Numbered from the stretch's first letter, positions 33,970-44,364 are shown. The stretch is DNA of 64,000 nucleotides from Parapedobacter tibetensis (GCF_024704835.1 NZ_JAMXBE010000008.1:1-64000); one strand, 5' to 3'. A program made the numbers and translations. The notes: generated by a model not told the origin, from the letters alone.

Positions 33970-34980
33970 TTATTGATAGGTGTTCGGCGTGAAAATACAA
34001 TTGACGGTATCACGCGCGTAGACCAAGTTACGAACCCTGTTGTCGGTAAGACGATTGTGGTTAAACACCGAGTTTTGAACATGTTGGATATAACCACTAT
34101 AAGCATTGTGATGGATATGGTTGTTTTGCACATGTATGTCCTTGATGACGGCCGTCGTGGAGGGTTTGGCATTCATCTCGACACCGTTGCCACCATTGTG
34201 GGCGATTTCGCAATTCGTGATATATACGCGTTGCGCGGTACCATTATCTGGCTCAATGTCGATGCCGTCCATTGGCAAAGTGCCTGATGTATAGAGAAAG
34301 GCGCAGGAATCCACAATGAGACTGTCTACGGATCCGATGGTCAACCCTTGCCGGCGGTTATTGCGGCAAACAACATTTTTTATTACCACTCTCACACTGC
34401 CGTTGGGCGCTCCATAGGCGGTGCGTGCCCCTACGGTAATACCATCCCCCCAGCAGTCGACAATACGTGTGTTGATCACTCGTACATTATAGGAGCCGTA
34501 AATGCAGATACCCATCCCCCATTCACCGGTAGTTCCCAAATGCGTGTAGCGATCGCCTTGTATTTTACCGCCGATCACCCTCGCATGCGATATGTTGATC
34601 ATGCGTATCACATTGAAACGTTGACTTTCCGTAGGTTTTGCGATCAAAACCCGTGTGCTATCCACCATATCCAGGTACACGTTTGATCGCATCTTAATGG
34701 AAGTGTCGGCATCGATGAGGTAGTTGCCGGGTGGAACGTAAACTGTTCCTCCTCCTCTGGATGCCATGGAGTCGATTGCTTTTTGAAAAGCCCATGTATC
34801 ATCCGTAACGCCATCTCCGACAGCTCCTACCGATTGCACATCGACGGTTCCTTCGTCATCCGGTAACACCGGCTGCTGGGAGCAGGCAGCGGACAGTATG
34901 ACGGCGCCTAAGATTAAAAGCGGCAGAAATCGCACTGACGAGCCTGCGCCAGCATGTGGAAATAATTGGTCTTTTTTCAT
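33970..34980 (-). CDS. Right-handed beta-helix (pectate-lyase-3-like) lipoprotein
   Basis: 336 residues. A lipoprotein signal ends in LSAACSQ (Cys at about residue 33). DVQSVGAVGDGVTDDTWAFQKAIDSM then GGGTVYVPPGNYLI is the N-terminal cap typical of pectate-lyase superfamily and GH28-like beta-helix proteins. The body has regular NVRVINTRIVDCWGDGI, SLIVDSCAFLY and VYITNCEIAHNGGNGVEMN coils. It is the last gene of the pectin-type PUL, 59 bp past the GH28 gene start side. A polysaccharide lyase or hydrolase acting on pectin-like glycan at the cell surface is likely; the catalytic class is not certain. Confidence 0.82.
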   Translation of the reverse strand: MKKDQLFPHAGAGSSVRFLPLLILGAVILSAACSQQPVLPDDEGTVDVQSVGAVGDGVTDDTWAFQKAIDSMASRGGGTVYVPPGNYLIDADTSIKMRSNVYLDMVDSTRVLIAKPTESQRFNVIRMINISHARVIGGKIQGDRYTHLGTTGEWGMGICIYGSYNVRVINTRIVDCWGDGITVGARTAYGAPNGSVRVVIKNVVCRNNRRQGLTIGSVDSLIVDSCAFLYTSGTLPMDGIDIEPDNGTAQRVYITNCEIAHNGGNGVEMNAKPSTTAVIKDIHVQNNHIHHNAYSGYIQHVQNSVFNHNRLTDNRVRNLVYARDTVNCIFTPNTYQ

Positions 34981-35039
34981 GATGTATATGTTTAATGGTT
35001 AGTGATTCGAGCTTTGCAATGAACTCGGCTTTATAAATA

Positions 35040-36548
35040 TTAGTTGTTTTCTATTTCGATCACTTTTTTGTTCCACCCAAGCGGAGGGTCTACCTGTATA
35101 TCGTTGACTTGCCATCCCTTGCAAAAAACCGGTGCATCGGAATGGGTGACGCGGCCGATAGTTTTGATCTGCAACCCCTCTGTATCTACAGCAATGACCG
35201 GTATGCGGGGGTCGCTTACTAAGGCACCCAGCAACAAGCCGTTTATCTGTATATTCCTGGCATGCCGTATGAACAGGCCGGAGGAAGGTAATTCTTTCCA
35301 GACCGTGGGCTGCGGATACCCTTTTTCATCCTCTTTTACCTGTTGGATATCGACGATAAAATCGCCTGCTTTCAAACCGCCTTTATGAAAAAACTGAATG
35401 TTTGATAAGGTCACATTTTCCACGTAGTGCCCAGAAATGCCGGTAATGGATGAACAATAATTACCGGTGTTATAAGCGGTGATATTGCTGATGACGATAT
35501 TGCGCATGGCGCCCACGGGAGGATCGGGTGCTGCATCTGTATGTTTCCGTGCGCGGTTGGCCAAGCGTATATATAAGGGGCATGCTGTTCCTTCGATTAC
35601 GATGTTGCTGATGCTAATACCTTCCATCACCCCGCCATCGACGATTTCTAATGACAACGCCGTGATTCCCCTTGCTGTGCCATAGATGGGCGGCTGTTTG
35701 TTGGTGCTTGGCTTAATAACGCAATTGGAAATGGTGATATTCTTGAACCCCCCAGTCGATTCGGTACCCGCTTTGATCGCATTGCAAAAGCTGGAAACCG
35801 TGCAGTTTGTAATCGTCACGTCTTCACAGCCCGCTGCCCCGGTACTCTTCAATACAATAGCGTCGTCATCGGTATCAAAGATGGAATTGGAAAGCACGAA
35901 CCGACGGCAACCGTCAATATCAATACCGTCATTGTTGCGGTTGGCGTGGTTATATACATTGATCCGATCTACCATTACTTCTTCACAGTTAAGGTAGTGC
36001 TGATTCCATATACCTGCGTTGCGCATGTTGATGCCGGAGATCCTGATGTCACTGCACGATATGAAAAGAATATTCCTCGGCCGGCCGTCCATATCGCTGC
36101 CGTGCTTCGCATTTTTATCCGGTTTTTGTTTGGCGCCATTGCCGTCGATGGTGCCCAGACCGGTAATGGCAATATGGGCCACTTCATTCGCATAAATGAG
36201 CGCACGCCATCCTCCAGGGTCTTTCTGGGAGCGGTAGGTCGGTTGCGGTTGTAGGGGAAAATCCTTGATATCGGAGCTGGCCAACAGCACTGCCCCGGCT
36301 TCCAGATGCAGTTCGACATGGTTTTTCATCAGGATGGTTCCTGAACGGAAAGTACCGGCAGGTATAACGACCCTACCGCCGCCATTGCTAGCGCAGGCTT
36401 CTATTGCCTTATTAATGGGCACCGTATTGAGTGACTGAGGTCCGGGGCGGGCCCCAAATTCAGTAATGAGAAAATCTGCTGCGGTTACCGTTAGGACCAT
36501 GCTACCCAATAACAGGCAGCAAATGATTTTTGCAAAATGTTGCGTCAT
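35040..36548 (-). CDS. GH28 family glycoside hydrolase (polygalacturonase-like)
   Basis: About 502 residues from the ATG at 36548, chosen because it begins the signal peptide (QHFAKIICCLLLGSMVLTVTA) and does not overlap the upstream gene. After FGARPGPQSLNTVPINKAIEACASNGGGRVVIPAGTF comes a parallel beta-helix. The GH28 active-site motifs are NNDGIDIDGCRRF (the N-x-D position) and DTDDDAIVLKS (the Asp-Asp pair), followed by SSFCNAIKAGTESTGG. The usual GHG motif is replaced by CNAIKAGTE, as in distant GH28 members such as exo-acting or rhamnogalacturonan enzymes. It cleaves galacturonate-containing chains, probably in the periplasm. Confidence 0.88.
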   Translation of the reverse strand: MTQHFAKIICCLLLGSMVLTVTAADFLITEFGARPGPQSLNTVPINKAIEACASNGGGRVVIPAGTFRSGTILMKNHVELHLEAGAVLLASSDIKDFPLQPQPTYRSQKDPGGWRALIYANEVAHIAITGLGTIDGNGAKQKPDKNAKHGSDMDGRPRNILFISCSDIRISGINMRNAGIWNQHYLNCEEVMVDRINVYNHANRNNDGIDIDGCRRFVLSNSIFDTDDDAIVLKSTGAAGCEDVTITNCTVSSFCNAIKAGTESTGGFKNITISNCVIKPSTNKQPPIYGTARGITALSLEIVDGGVMEGISISNIVIEGTACPLYIRLANRARKHTDAAPDPPVGAMRNIVISNITAYNTGNYCSSITGISGHYVENVTLSNIQFFHKGGLKAGDFIVDIQQVKEDEKGYPQPTVWKELPSSGLFIRHARNIQINGLLLGALVSDPRIPVIAVDTEGLQIKTIGRVTHSDAPVFCKGWQVNDIQVDPPLGWNKKVIEIENN

Positions 36549-36562
36549 CTTCAAAACTATTT

Positions 36563-38746
36563 TTAATGATCGATCCATGCTTTCAACTGATCATGGAACT
36601 GATCTGTGGTGCGTTCTATGATCCGCAGATGCGATGCGGCTTTCTTTTGATAAGCGTCGCGGATTAGCTGCATATCCTTTTCGATTTCATGAGCTTGGTC
36701 ATTGTTCCCATTTCCGTCTGTTGCTCCTATGATCAACAGGATCCGGGGCGCAAGGGAGGCCGCGAGGTCGGGTAAATCATACTCACCTATCGAGCCGGGA
36801 ACCGTGCTGTGTAAAAAAGTGGGTCGGTATATCGGGTTCATGACGATGGACCGGTAGGATGAATAGGGCGCTATAAGCACCACTTTCTCGATATCTTTTT
36901 CAAATGCGGCGGCATGCAACAAGGCAGGTGCCATTTCCGTTCTAGAAAAACCATAAACAGCATGCACACCCTTATCCACTTTCATAAATCTAGCCAGCCT
37001 GATGATATCACTGGCCTGTATCCCTACAATGGTTTTACCGATCTGCACAGTGGCGAACCATACGTTGTAGGAAACGCTGTCTAAATAAGAATCGCCTTTG
37101 AAGCTGCCTGGACCTATTTCACCGGTTCCAATCATATCGGGTGCCAATACGCTGACTCCATTTTGTACTAACCAATCAATCGTGCCGTGCCGTGCCGTAT
37201 CGGCGTATTTCCCCGCTGGATCTAAATAAATCACTCCATGGCCAGTATGGCCTTCTTTTGGCGTAAATAGCAAGCAGGGTATGGGATAACCGTCTTCTCC
37301 AAAAAGGATATATTGCTCGATGGTACGGTCGCTTTTTTGCGAACGTCCAGTAAATACAGGTTTGGATGTATTGCTGGGTGTGGCATAACCGGTCAGTTCA
37401 CGTGCCTTACGAACACGGGAGGAAGGGTCTCCCTTCCTTTCGGCGTCTAGCAGCTTTAATCGATGGACGGCGTCGCGGAGATTCAAACTATGCACCGTTT
37501 CGGCTGGATAGGAACTCCCTACTTGGCCGGTGGGTGTAACGCGCAGCTCATCGGCACTCAAAAGCTCCACTTCTTCATCAGCGGGGTTACCGGGGTTTTG
37601 CAAATGCTGTTGGAAAAAGGCATACATGGCTTCCCTATTAGGTTGGGTGGACGCGTGAGGGGCATCATCCGTTACCATCCGGAGCAAGTTTGGTTTTCCG
37701 TAGGCCTGGTAGATTTTCCCCACTTCTTCACAGGTCTCTATGGTGCCCTGTATCGGAAACATATCCCTACTGGTCGCCAACACAAGACAGGGAATAGGTG
37801 CCCTTGCTATCAATAGATCGCCCATATCAAGCCCTTCCCGAATCCCGTAAAGGAAATTCTGTTCCGCGTCTTGGGGTCCTATCGACTGGAACAGCCGGGT
37901 AAAATTGGTAATATAATTTTCAGGGGCATAGGCCTTGATGCGGTGGTCCATAGCCGCTATATAGGCAGTCTGCGTACCGCCCCCCGAACGACCGGTAATG
38001 CCGATGCGCGTGGTATCGACCTCCGGTCTGGTTACCAAATAGTCAATGGCCCGCATACCATCCCATAGCATGTTTCGAGCCAGTGTGTTTCCGGTCATGA
38101 ACAGCTGCGCCCCGATATAAGAATGCTCCCAGGCCGGATACTTAAATAAAGGCTTTTTGTTGGTGGTATCCATATATTGCACCCGTTCTCCTTGTCCTAT
38201 GGGATCAAAGGCCAATACAACAAATCCTTTATTGACCAAGTTGATGAGTATGCGCTGGTAAGACCGATAACCCGTCGCGGAATGCCCACTGCAATAAACA
38301 ATGGCGGGTGCTTTTCCAGCTTTCAGTTGCCGGGGAACGAACAGGGCTGCAGTGACAAAATGCCCCGGTTGTGACTCAAATACGATGTTTTCAAGCTGGT
38401 AGGTTTCCTTTTCTATGATGTTGGTGATTTTCGGATTCAGTGATGTCCGATCCGGAAAAGGCCCGATGGCCGCCGATAGGGTCTTTTGTATCCAAGCCTG
38501 TCTTTCCTGCCATTGCGCCAATGAATGGATGCCATTGAGCATGGCCGTTCGGTTGGCTAAGTGCTTCTGGGCTTCGCTTGATACGTAGCGGTATAAGGCA
38601 TTGGGTGCATCGCTGTATTGACTCCAGCGACTTAAAAATTGCTGGCTGTTTTGCCCCATAGCAAAATAAGGCAAAACAGCCATTGCCATCAGGAAAAGCA
38701 CCATGCAATGTTTTGCAAACCTGTATTGATGTCCTATGTTGACCAT
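36563..38746 (-). CDS. Two-domain alpha/beta-hydrolase esterase (acetyl/methyl-esterase-like)
   Basis: 727 residues with a signal peptide (LFLMAMAVLPYFAMGQ). The N-terminal hydrolase domain, about residues 100-390, has VYCSGHSATGYRSY, GFVVLAFDPIGQGER and the nucleophile elbow GRSGGGTQ, with a late His in DDAPHAS. The second domain, about residues 480-725, repeats the fold (VIYLDPAGKYA; VSVLAPDMIGTGEIG; elbow GFSRTE; TDQFHDQ at the end). Both could be catalytic, though the second elbow is unusual. In a pectin locus it probably removes acetyl or methyl esters. The whole-protein duplication resembles pectin-esterase proteins of Bacteroides, by analogy only. Confidence 0.75.
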   Translation of the reverse strand: MVNIGHQYRFAKHCMVLFLMAMAVLPYFAMGQNSQQFLSRWSQYSDAPNALYRYVSSEAQKHLANRTAMLNGIHSLAQWQERQAWIQKTLSAAIGPFPDRTSLNPKITNIIEKETYQLENIVFESQPGHFVTAALFVPRQLKAGKAPAIVYCSGHSATGYRSYQRILINLVNKGFVVLAFDPIGQGERVQYMDTTNKKPLFKYPAWEHSYIGAQLFMTGNTLARNMLWDGMRAIDYLVTRPEVDTTRIGITGRSGGGTQTAYIAAMDHRIKAYAPENYITNFTRLFQSIGPQDAEQNFLYGIREGLDMGDLLIARAPIPCLVLATSRDMFPIQGTIETCEEVGKIYQAYGKPNLLRMVTDDAPHASTQPNREAMYAFFQQHLQNPGNPADEEVELLSADELRVTPTGQVGSSYPAETVHSLNLRDAVHRLKLLDAERKGDPSSRVRKARELTGYATPSNTSKPVFTGRSQKSDRTIEQYILFGEDGYPIPCLLFTPKEGHTGHGVIYLDPAGKYADTARHGTIDWLVQNGVSVLAPDMIGTGEIGPGSFKGDSYLDSVSYNVWFATVQIGKTIVGIQASDIIRLARFMKVDKGVHAVYGFSRTEMAPALLHAAAFEKDIEKVVLIAPYSSYRSIVMNPIYRPTFLHSTVPGSIGEYDLPDLAASLAPRILLIIGATDGNGNNDQAHEIEKDMQLIRDAYQKKAASHLRIIERTTDQFHDQLKAWIDH

Positions 38747-38771
38747 TTTTTGTGTAAGGTTCGTAAGCTCG

Positions 38772-40760
38772 TTAATCCCACATCGGGTTTTGCTCCATAG
38801 CTGTATTTAATGACATTTCCGAACTGGGGATGGGATACCACAAATGCTTTTCGGAAACATTGGCGTAGGGCCGCGTGGTATATTGAAGGGAAGCGGGTGC
38901 ATTTTGCTGGATATCCGTTTCCATGAGCTTCATCTGTTCAATGAAATTGCCCCACCGGATCAGATCGAATTTTCGCAAGCCTTCAAAACATAACTCCCTA
39001 GCCCTTTCATCCATGATTTGCTTTTGGAAATCATCCTGCGGAAGATCGGGCATATCCACTTCATAGGTACCAACTGTTGCGGTGGCCGTAGCCCGTTGTC
39101 CTGCATAGAGGAATTCGACACCCGTAACGTCGGCAGCAGAGGAGCCGCTGGTATGCGTTGGCGGAGTAGTGGTGGCCGTACCGGCCGTGGTGACGGTATA
39201 AAGATTTTCTTCATGGTAAACCTGTTTCCCCACCTCATAATGCGTATTCGCCACCCAGGCGGTGCCAATGCGGATATCCGGTGCGGTGGTATAACCGGAA
39301 CCCGGATTGATAATATTTACCGATGTTACTTTTCCGGTGCTGGCTGAAACCGTAGCATTGGCTTCGGCACCGTTGCCACCGCCGCCGATGACCGTTACTG
39401 GAATAACGAGCTCCGTATTGAGATACCCAGTATTGCCGGCATCGGAAAGGTTTATGCTGTTAAGTACGGAAAGCGTAACACCCTGTTCCGAAGGGGATTG
39501 GTTATATGCCCTTCTCCTCACCTGGTTGACTGCGTCATAAGCGGCAGGGGTGGGCCCCTCGATCGCATTTACTGCTTCCGCATACATCAATAAAACATCC
39601 GCGTAACGGATTACCGGGAAATTGGTGGGTCCATAATCGGTATTCCTGGGAAGTACGGTTTCATATTTTCTTCTCCATTTCCCCACACCCCGGGTATAGA
39701 TATCGGTGGCGGCCTTAGGGACTTCAATGGTGCCGTTGTTGTTCAAAAAGCTGTATGGGGCGATGGCCCAATCCCTCCTCGTGTCAACAATATCATACAA
39801 TCGAAACAAATAACCCGTGGCACCAACACGGCCATACCCGATGCCGGCTTCTCGATTATTACTCGTTACGGAAAGGTAATTCACAAAACGCCCGCCGGCC
39901 CTGAGCGCACCTATATTATTACCATAAAACTCAATTTCCCAAATAACCTCTTTGTTGGCGTCATCATATTTATCAGCCGTTTGATTGATGAATATCTCCG
40001 AATAGCTGGGATTTAACCGATGCACACCTGATTGAATGACGCTGTCCGCCCAGTCCCGGGCTTCCGCATACTTGGAAAGGTCCTTTAGGGGTGCGCCGGC
40101 CATTTTCAAACATACCCTCGCCAGCATGGCCTCCACAGCTGTCTTTGAAACATGCACCGGAGTACCGTTGATCTCATAGGTATTGACCAAGTCTTTAGCT
40201 TCTTTAAGATCCTTGAGGATTTGTTCATATACCTCAATGGACGGGGTGCGTGGGTTGTTGACTTTTCTGCTATCGATAATGGGCTCGACAAACAACGGTA
40301 CATCCCCCCACCCGCAAACCAGCTCGAAATAGATGAAGGCCCTTAAGAAAAGGGCTTCACCTTTTATCGCGTTTCGTTTTTGCTCGTCCATGTCAGGCCT
40401 ATGCACATTTGCAAGTAGGTAGTTGGCGCGATTGATACCAATATAAAAGTCGCGCCAAGAATTTTCAAAATAGTTATCTGCCGATGTATTATCATATGCC
40501 ATGGCGTTAGCGGTACTGGTTGTGCTTTTATAATAGCCTTCATCGGATGCATGCGGCAGGAAAGCAGACCGGTAAAGTCCATAGGTGGCGGTAGTCGTCA
40601 GCGAGGCGTATACCCCGGCGAGCGCGTCGTTCAGCTCGGACTCCGTACTGTAATATTGTTCAGGTGTTGAAAAATCCTCAGGTGTTGTTTGCAGGAACTT
40701 TTCACAGGACAACATGCCTGAAGCCGCGAACATCGTGAGAAAAATGAAAAATCTTTTCAT
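38772..40760 (-). CDS. SusD/RagB-family glycan-binding lipoprotein
   Basis: A 662-residue outer-membrane lipoprotein: lipobox at MLSCEKFL (Cys at residue 19), then the SusD N-terminal motif TTPEDFSTPEQYYST, the TPR core (RNAIKGEALFLRAFIYFELVCGWGDVPLF), and the C-terminal DERARELCFEGLRKFDLIRWG with a YPIPSSEM end. Between about residues 430 and 567 is an insertion not expected in SusD: a Gly-rich beta segment (VTSVNIINPGSGYTTAPDI) and a block with the spacing W-(5)-Y-(2)-G-(2)-V-(6)-Y. It pairs with the SusC gene 13 bp away. It captures oligosaccharide on the cell surface. Confidence 0.92.
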   Translation of the reverse strand: MKRFFIFLTMFAASGMLSCEKFLQTTPEDFSTPEQYYSTESELNDALAGVYASLTTTATYGLYRSAFLPHASDEGYYKSTTSTANAMAYDNTSADNYFENSWRDFYIGINRANYLLANVHRPDMDEQKRNAIKGEALFLRAFIYFELVCGWGDVPLFVEPIIDSRKVNNPRTPSIEVYEQILKDLKEAKDLVNTYEINGTPVHVSKTAVEAMLARVCLKMAGAPLKDLSKYAEARDWADSVIQSGVHRLNPSYSEIFINQTADKYDDANKEVIWEIEFYGNNIGALRAGGRFVNYLSVTSNNREAGIGYGRVGATGYLFRLYDIVDTRRDWAIAPYSFLNNNGTIEVPKAATDIYTRGVGKWRRKYETVLPRNTDYGPTNFPVIRYADVLLMYAEAVNAIEGPTPAAYDAVNQVRRRAYNQSPSEQGVTLSVLNSINLSDAGNTGYLNTELVIPVTVIGGGGNGAEANATVSASTGKVTSVNIINPGSGYTTAPDIRIGTAWVANTHYEVGKQVYHEENLYTVTTAGTATTTPPTHTSGSSAADVTGVEFLYAGQRATATATVGTYEVDMPDLPQDDFQKQIMDERARELCFEGLRKFDLIRWGNFIEQMKLMETDIQQNAPASLQYTTRPYANVSEKHLWYPIPSSEMSLNTAMEQNPMWD

Positions 40761-40772
40761 ATCGTCCTTTTT

Positions 40773-43700
40773 TTAAAATGAAATATTTGCGCCGAATGTA
40801 ATCGTGAACGCGCGCGGATAAACAGAATAGTCAAAAGCGGGCATCAGCGCATTGCTGCCGTATGCTGAAACTTCCGGGTCAAAACCTTGGTATTTTGTCC
40901 AGGTATATATATTCTGGGCGGAAGCATAAACGCGGACCGTATTCATTTTCACTTTGCGTGTGATACTTGCAGGGAGTGTGTATCCCAACGCGATGGTTTT
41001 CAGGCGGAGATAGGAACCATCTTCAATAATTCTGGTAGAATATCCAAAATCAGAAGGGCCTCTGCCGTTTGTGCGGTAATATAGGTCATTCTGGTTTTCC
41101 GGTGTCCACCTGTTCAGGTAAGTGGCATACATGTTCTGGTTTACCCGTCCGCCCCCTTCAAATATGATCCTGTTGGCATTGAGCACATCATTTCCCGCGG
41201 AAAACTCGAAGAAGATGTTCAGATCGAAGTTTTTGTATGTCAGGTCATTAGAAAAACCACCGATATAGTTGGGGTTGGGGTCACCTATATTTGTCCGATC
41301 GGCTGTATTGACAACCCCGTCGCCATTTACGTCTTTGTATTTTATATCACCCGGCTGGGTGAGCGTACGGTTTGCATTGTAAGTGGCGATATGGTCTTTC
41401 AAGACATACGTACCCGGAGCGGTTTCATTGAAATCTTCATATTGATAGTTGCCTTCCCAAATGTAGCCGTAAAACCTCGCGATAGGATAACCTACTTCCG
41501 CGATATAAGGGGGCACATTCCTGAGATCAATGTTCCAGGTAGCAAGCGTGAGCATCGTTTGCTGGTTTTCAGTAAGGGCCAGTACCTTATTCCTGTTGAA
41601 CGCAATATTAAAATTTGAGTTCCAGGAAAAGGCCTCGTTATTGAGTATCTGCGCATTGAGTGTAAATTCCAGCCCCCTGTTCTCTACACTTCCGATATTT
41701 TTTACGCCTGTTGTGAATCCCATCGAATTGGGGAGTCTGGCATTCAGCAATAGGTCTGTTGTGGTTTTCCGATATGCGTCGGTCGTCAACGTGATGCGTT
41801 CATCAAATAAACCGAGGTCGAGGCCGAGATTCAATTGATCAGTGCTTTCCCATTGCAGGTTGATATTGCCCAGTTCTGACAAGATAGCCGCCTTGACCGG
41901 GGTATTATTATAACTATAGCCAATGGAAGAGGGAAGGTCAATCCGGGAAAGATAGGCAAAGTCCAGCACGCGGTTGTTGCCTGTAACTCCATAGCTGAGG
42001 CGGATTTTAGCATCCGAAATGAAGGTCAAACCTTGCATGAAGTTTTCGCTGCCCAATCGCCAGGCAACGGCGCCGGAGGGGAAATAACCCCATTTATTAC
42101 CTGGGGAAAATTTTGAAGAACCGTCAGCCCGTATGGATGCCGTAAAAAGATATTTAGCGCGATAAGCGTAATTTACCCTGCCCAAAAACGAAGCCAGTGT
42201 ATGCTGTGAACTCCCCGAATTGATTCTCACCGGTTCGCCCTCACTGATGCCAGCGATACCTAATGATTCATTCGGTATATGATTGGCCGAGGCGCCGTAG
42301 GAGAACGTTCTAGTTTTCTGCACGGTAAACCCTGCAACGGCATCTAGTTTATGATGCTGATTGAATGTTTTATTAAAACTTAATGTGTTTTCATTGAGTA
42401 GGCTGGTCAGTTCACTATAGGTGACCGATCCATTCACACCGTTGTTCTGGCCGGAAGTGGTCAATGGGCTACCTAATGGAGTCAATGAATTATTGAAAGA
42501 TTCGCGTTTTACTTTTGATTTTGTCACCCCGCCAGAAGCTCTAAGCTTCACATATTTTCCAAAGGAGTATTCGCCGAACACATTGGTTGTCAGCAGATCG
42601 GTTTTGTTAGCCCGGTATTCATTTTCGACGGTCTGTATCGGGTTAAATCCCATTAAATTCAGGAAATCTTCATCTGTTTGTTCCAACGGATCTTCAACGA
42701 CCTGCCCCGATGCGGGCCGGTATGCCCAGACGCTATATAACAGGTTACCGTAAAAGAAACCGGTTCGTTGTTCGGACGGCACCGTGCCAAATCTTTCGGC
42801 CGCGGTATAATTGGCATTGACCCCTACCTTGAGTTTGGTGCCGATGGCTTGGTCAAGTGTGACACGTCCTTGATACCGGTCATACCCCGAATTCTTGATG
42901 ACACCGTCCTGACCCAATATGGAACCTGAAATCGAATATCTCGTGCCTCCTTGTCCGCCATTTATTGACATGAAGTGATTTTGAAAAGGCGATGTTCTGA
43001 AAACCTGATCTTGAAGGTCGATGCTTGGTGCGTTTCGAAAATCCTCCAGCATTTTGCCGTTTATGAGATAGGTCTCTGCCGCATTTGCCGAGTCGCGCTC
43101 CATTTGATATTGCACGAACTCATGGGCATTCATCAGCTCCATTTTTCTCTTGTTTTTCAGGAAGCCATAATACATGTTATAAGAAATGACCGGCGCGCCT
43201 ATTTTCCCTTTTTTAGTCGTGATGATGACAACGCCATTGGCACCTCTGGCACCATATATCGCGGTCGAAGAGGCATCTTTCAATATCTCAATGGATTCGA
43301 TTTCCGAAGGGTTTAAGGTATAGTTATCAGGATTTTCCATGGGAAACCCGTCGATGACATATAGTGGGGAATTATCTTGCGTAACGGAATTGGTGCCTCT
43401 GATCACAATATTGATCGGCGCTCCCGGCTGGCCATCAGCGGAACTCACTTTAACACCAGCCACCCTTCCGGCCAACGCCTCTTCAAATGATATAATGGGC
43501 GCCTTCTGCATTTCCTCCACTTTTGCCTGGCCTACCGATCCTGTCAAATCTTTCCTTCTTACCGATCCGTAACCAATGACCACCACCTGCCCCATCTCGG
43601 AAATAGCCTCTTTTAATACGACCTTCACTTCCCTCCGGCTATTTACTGGGATTTCGCTTGTTTCATGTCCGATAGCTGAAAATATGAGAATGGCATTTGA

Positions 43701-44273
43701 ATCAACTTCTATTGTGAAAATTCCATTTGCATCTGTCGTCGTGCCCCTCTTTTGTCGGGCCGACACGGTTTCCTTGACCTTCACTGTAACCCCACTGAGT
43801 GGATTGCCAAGGCTATCGGTGACATGCCCACGTACGGAGAATGGCTGTTGTGGTTTGGACGCGATGGATGCCATCTGCGTTTTGCGTGGACGGATGATGA
43901 TCGTATGCTCGAAAATTTCATAGGTAAAGGGTTGCCCGGATAGAATTCTATCCAGCGCACTAGTAATCTCCGCATCTTTCAGGTTGATGGTGATGGGCTT
44001 TGCCTGGGCAACATGTTGTTTGTGGATCACAAAATCATACTCGGTCTGCCTGCTCAGCTCAACAATGACATCCTGCAATGACGCATTACGGAATGAATGG
44101 GTAATGCCCTGTGAGTAGGCATCGGCAGACACCTTGAAACTGAATAGCACGATAAGCAATACAGTGAGTTTCATTGGAAGTACAATGTGGCGGCTAAGCT
44201 GTTTGCCTGCCGTAATGGGCAGCAACATTAAATAAACATAGCCGATTTCCTTAAACTGGAAACCATATTTCAT
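40773..44273 (-). CDS. SusC/RagA-family TonB-dependent transporter with STN domain
   Basis: 1166 residues. A signal region is followed by an STN domain (FRNASLQDVIVELSRQTEYDFVIHK; ITINLKDAEITSALDRIL, residues 60-130), the mark of receptors that signal to a FecR anti-sigma factor. Then come a carboxypeptidase-like beta-sandwich (GHVTDSLGNPLSGVTVKVK), a plug (VVVIGYGSVRRKDLTGSV; YGARGANGVVIITTKKG) and the beta-barrel, ending YPRAFTITFGANISF. It imports oligosaccharides through the outer membrane with TonB energy. It is the second component of the SusCD pair and lies downstream of the sigma/FecR genes. Confidence 0.95.
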   Translation of the reverse strand: MKYGFQFKEIGYVYLMLLPITAGKQLSRHIVLPMKLTVLLIVLFSFKVSADAYSQGITHSFRNASLQDVIVELSRQTEYDFVIHKQHVAQAKPITINLKDAEITSALDRILSGQPFTYEIFEHTIIIRPRKTQMASIASKPQQPFSVRGHVTDSLGNPLSGVTVKVKETVSARQKRGTTTDANGIFTIEVDSNAILIFSAIGHETSEIPVNSRREVKVVLKEAISEMGQVVVIGYGSVRRKDLTGSVGQAKVEEMQKAPIISFEEALAGRVAGVKVSSADGQPGAPINIVIRGTNSVTQDNSPLYVIDGFPMENPDNYTLNPSEIESIEILKDASSTAIYGARGANGVVIITTKKGKIGAPVISYNMYYGFLKNKRKMELMNAHEFVQYQMERDSANAAETYLINGKMLEDFRNAPSIDLQDQVFRTSPFQNHFMSINGGQGGTRYSISGSILGQDGVIKNSGYDRYQGRVTLDQAIGTKLKVGVNANYTAAERFGTVPSEQRTGFFYGNLLYSVWAYRPASGQVVEDPLEQTDEDFLNLMGFNPIQTVENEYRANKTDLLTTNVFGEYSFGKYVKLRASGGVTKSKVKRESFNNSLTPLGSPLTTSGQNNGVNGSVTYSELTSLLNENTLSFNKTFNQHHKLDAVAGFTVQKTRTFSYGASANHIPNESLGIAGISEGEPVRINSGSSQHTLASFLGRVNYAYRAKYLFTASIRADGSSKFSPGNKWGYFPSGAVAWRLGSENFMQGLTFISDAKIRLSYGVTGNNRVLDFAYLSRIDLPSSIGYSYNNTPVKAAILSELGNINLQWESTDQLNLGLDLGLFDERITLTTDAYRKTTTDLLLNARLPNSMGFTTGVKNIGSVENRGLEFTLNAQILNNEAFSWNSNFNIAFNRNKVLALTENQQTMLTLATWNIDLRNVPPYIAEVGYPIARFYGYIWEGNYQYEDFNETAPGTYVLKDHIATYNANRTLTQPGDIKYKDVNGDGVVNTADRTNIGDPNPNYIGGFSNDLTYKNFDLNIFFEFSAGNDVLNANRIIFEGGGRVNQNMYATYLNRWTPENQNDLYYRTNGRGPSDFGYSTRIIEDGSYLRLKTIALGYTLPASITRKVKMNTVRVYASAQNIYTWTKYQGFDPEVSAYGSNALMPAFDYSVYPRAFTITFGANISF

Positions 44274-44338
44274 ATATTTGTCTAGTTAGGTTAAAAAATT
44301 ATTAACTGTCCGGTTAGTAATAGATTTGCCTGCTAATG

Positions 44339-44364
44339 GCCGTCCCGACGGCAATCGGGGCGGC
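44339..44364. promoter_or_regulatory. GC-rich hairpin between fecR and susC
   Basis: GCCG-T-CCCGA pairs with TCGGG-G-CGGC around CGGCAA, ten pairs including one G-T wobble. It lies in the 128-bp gap after the fecR stop and before the susC start. No T-run follows on the minus strand. A leaky terminator or processing hairpin separating regulator from transporter expression is plausible. Confidence 0.45.
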
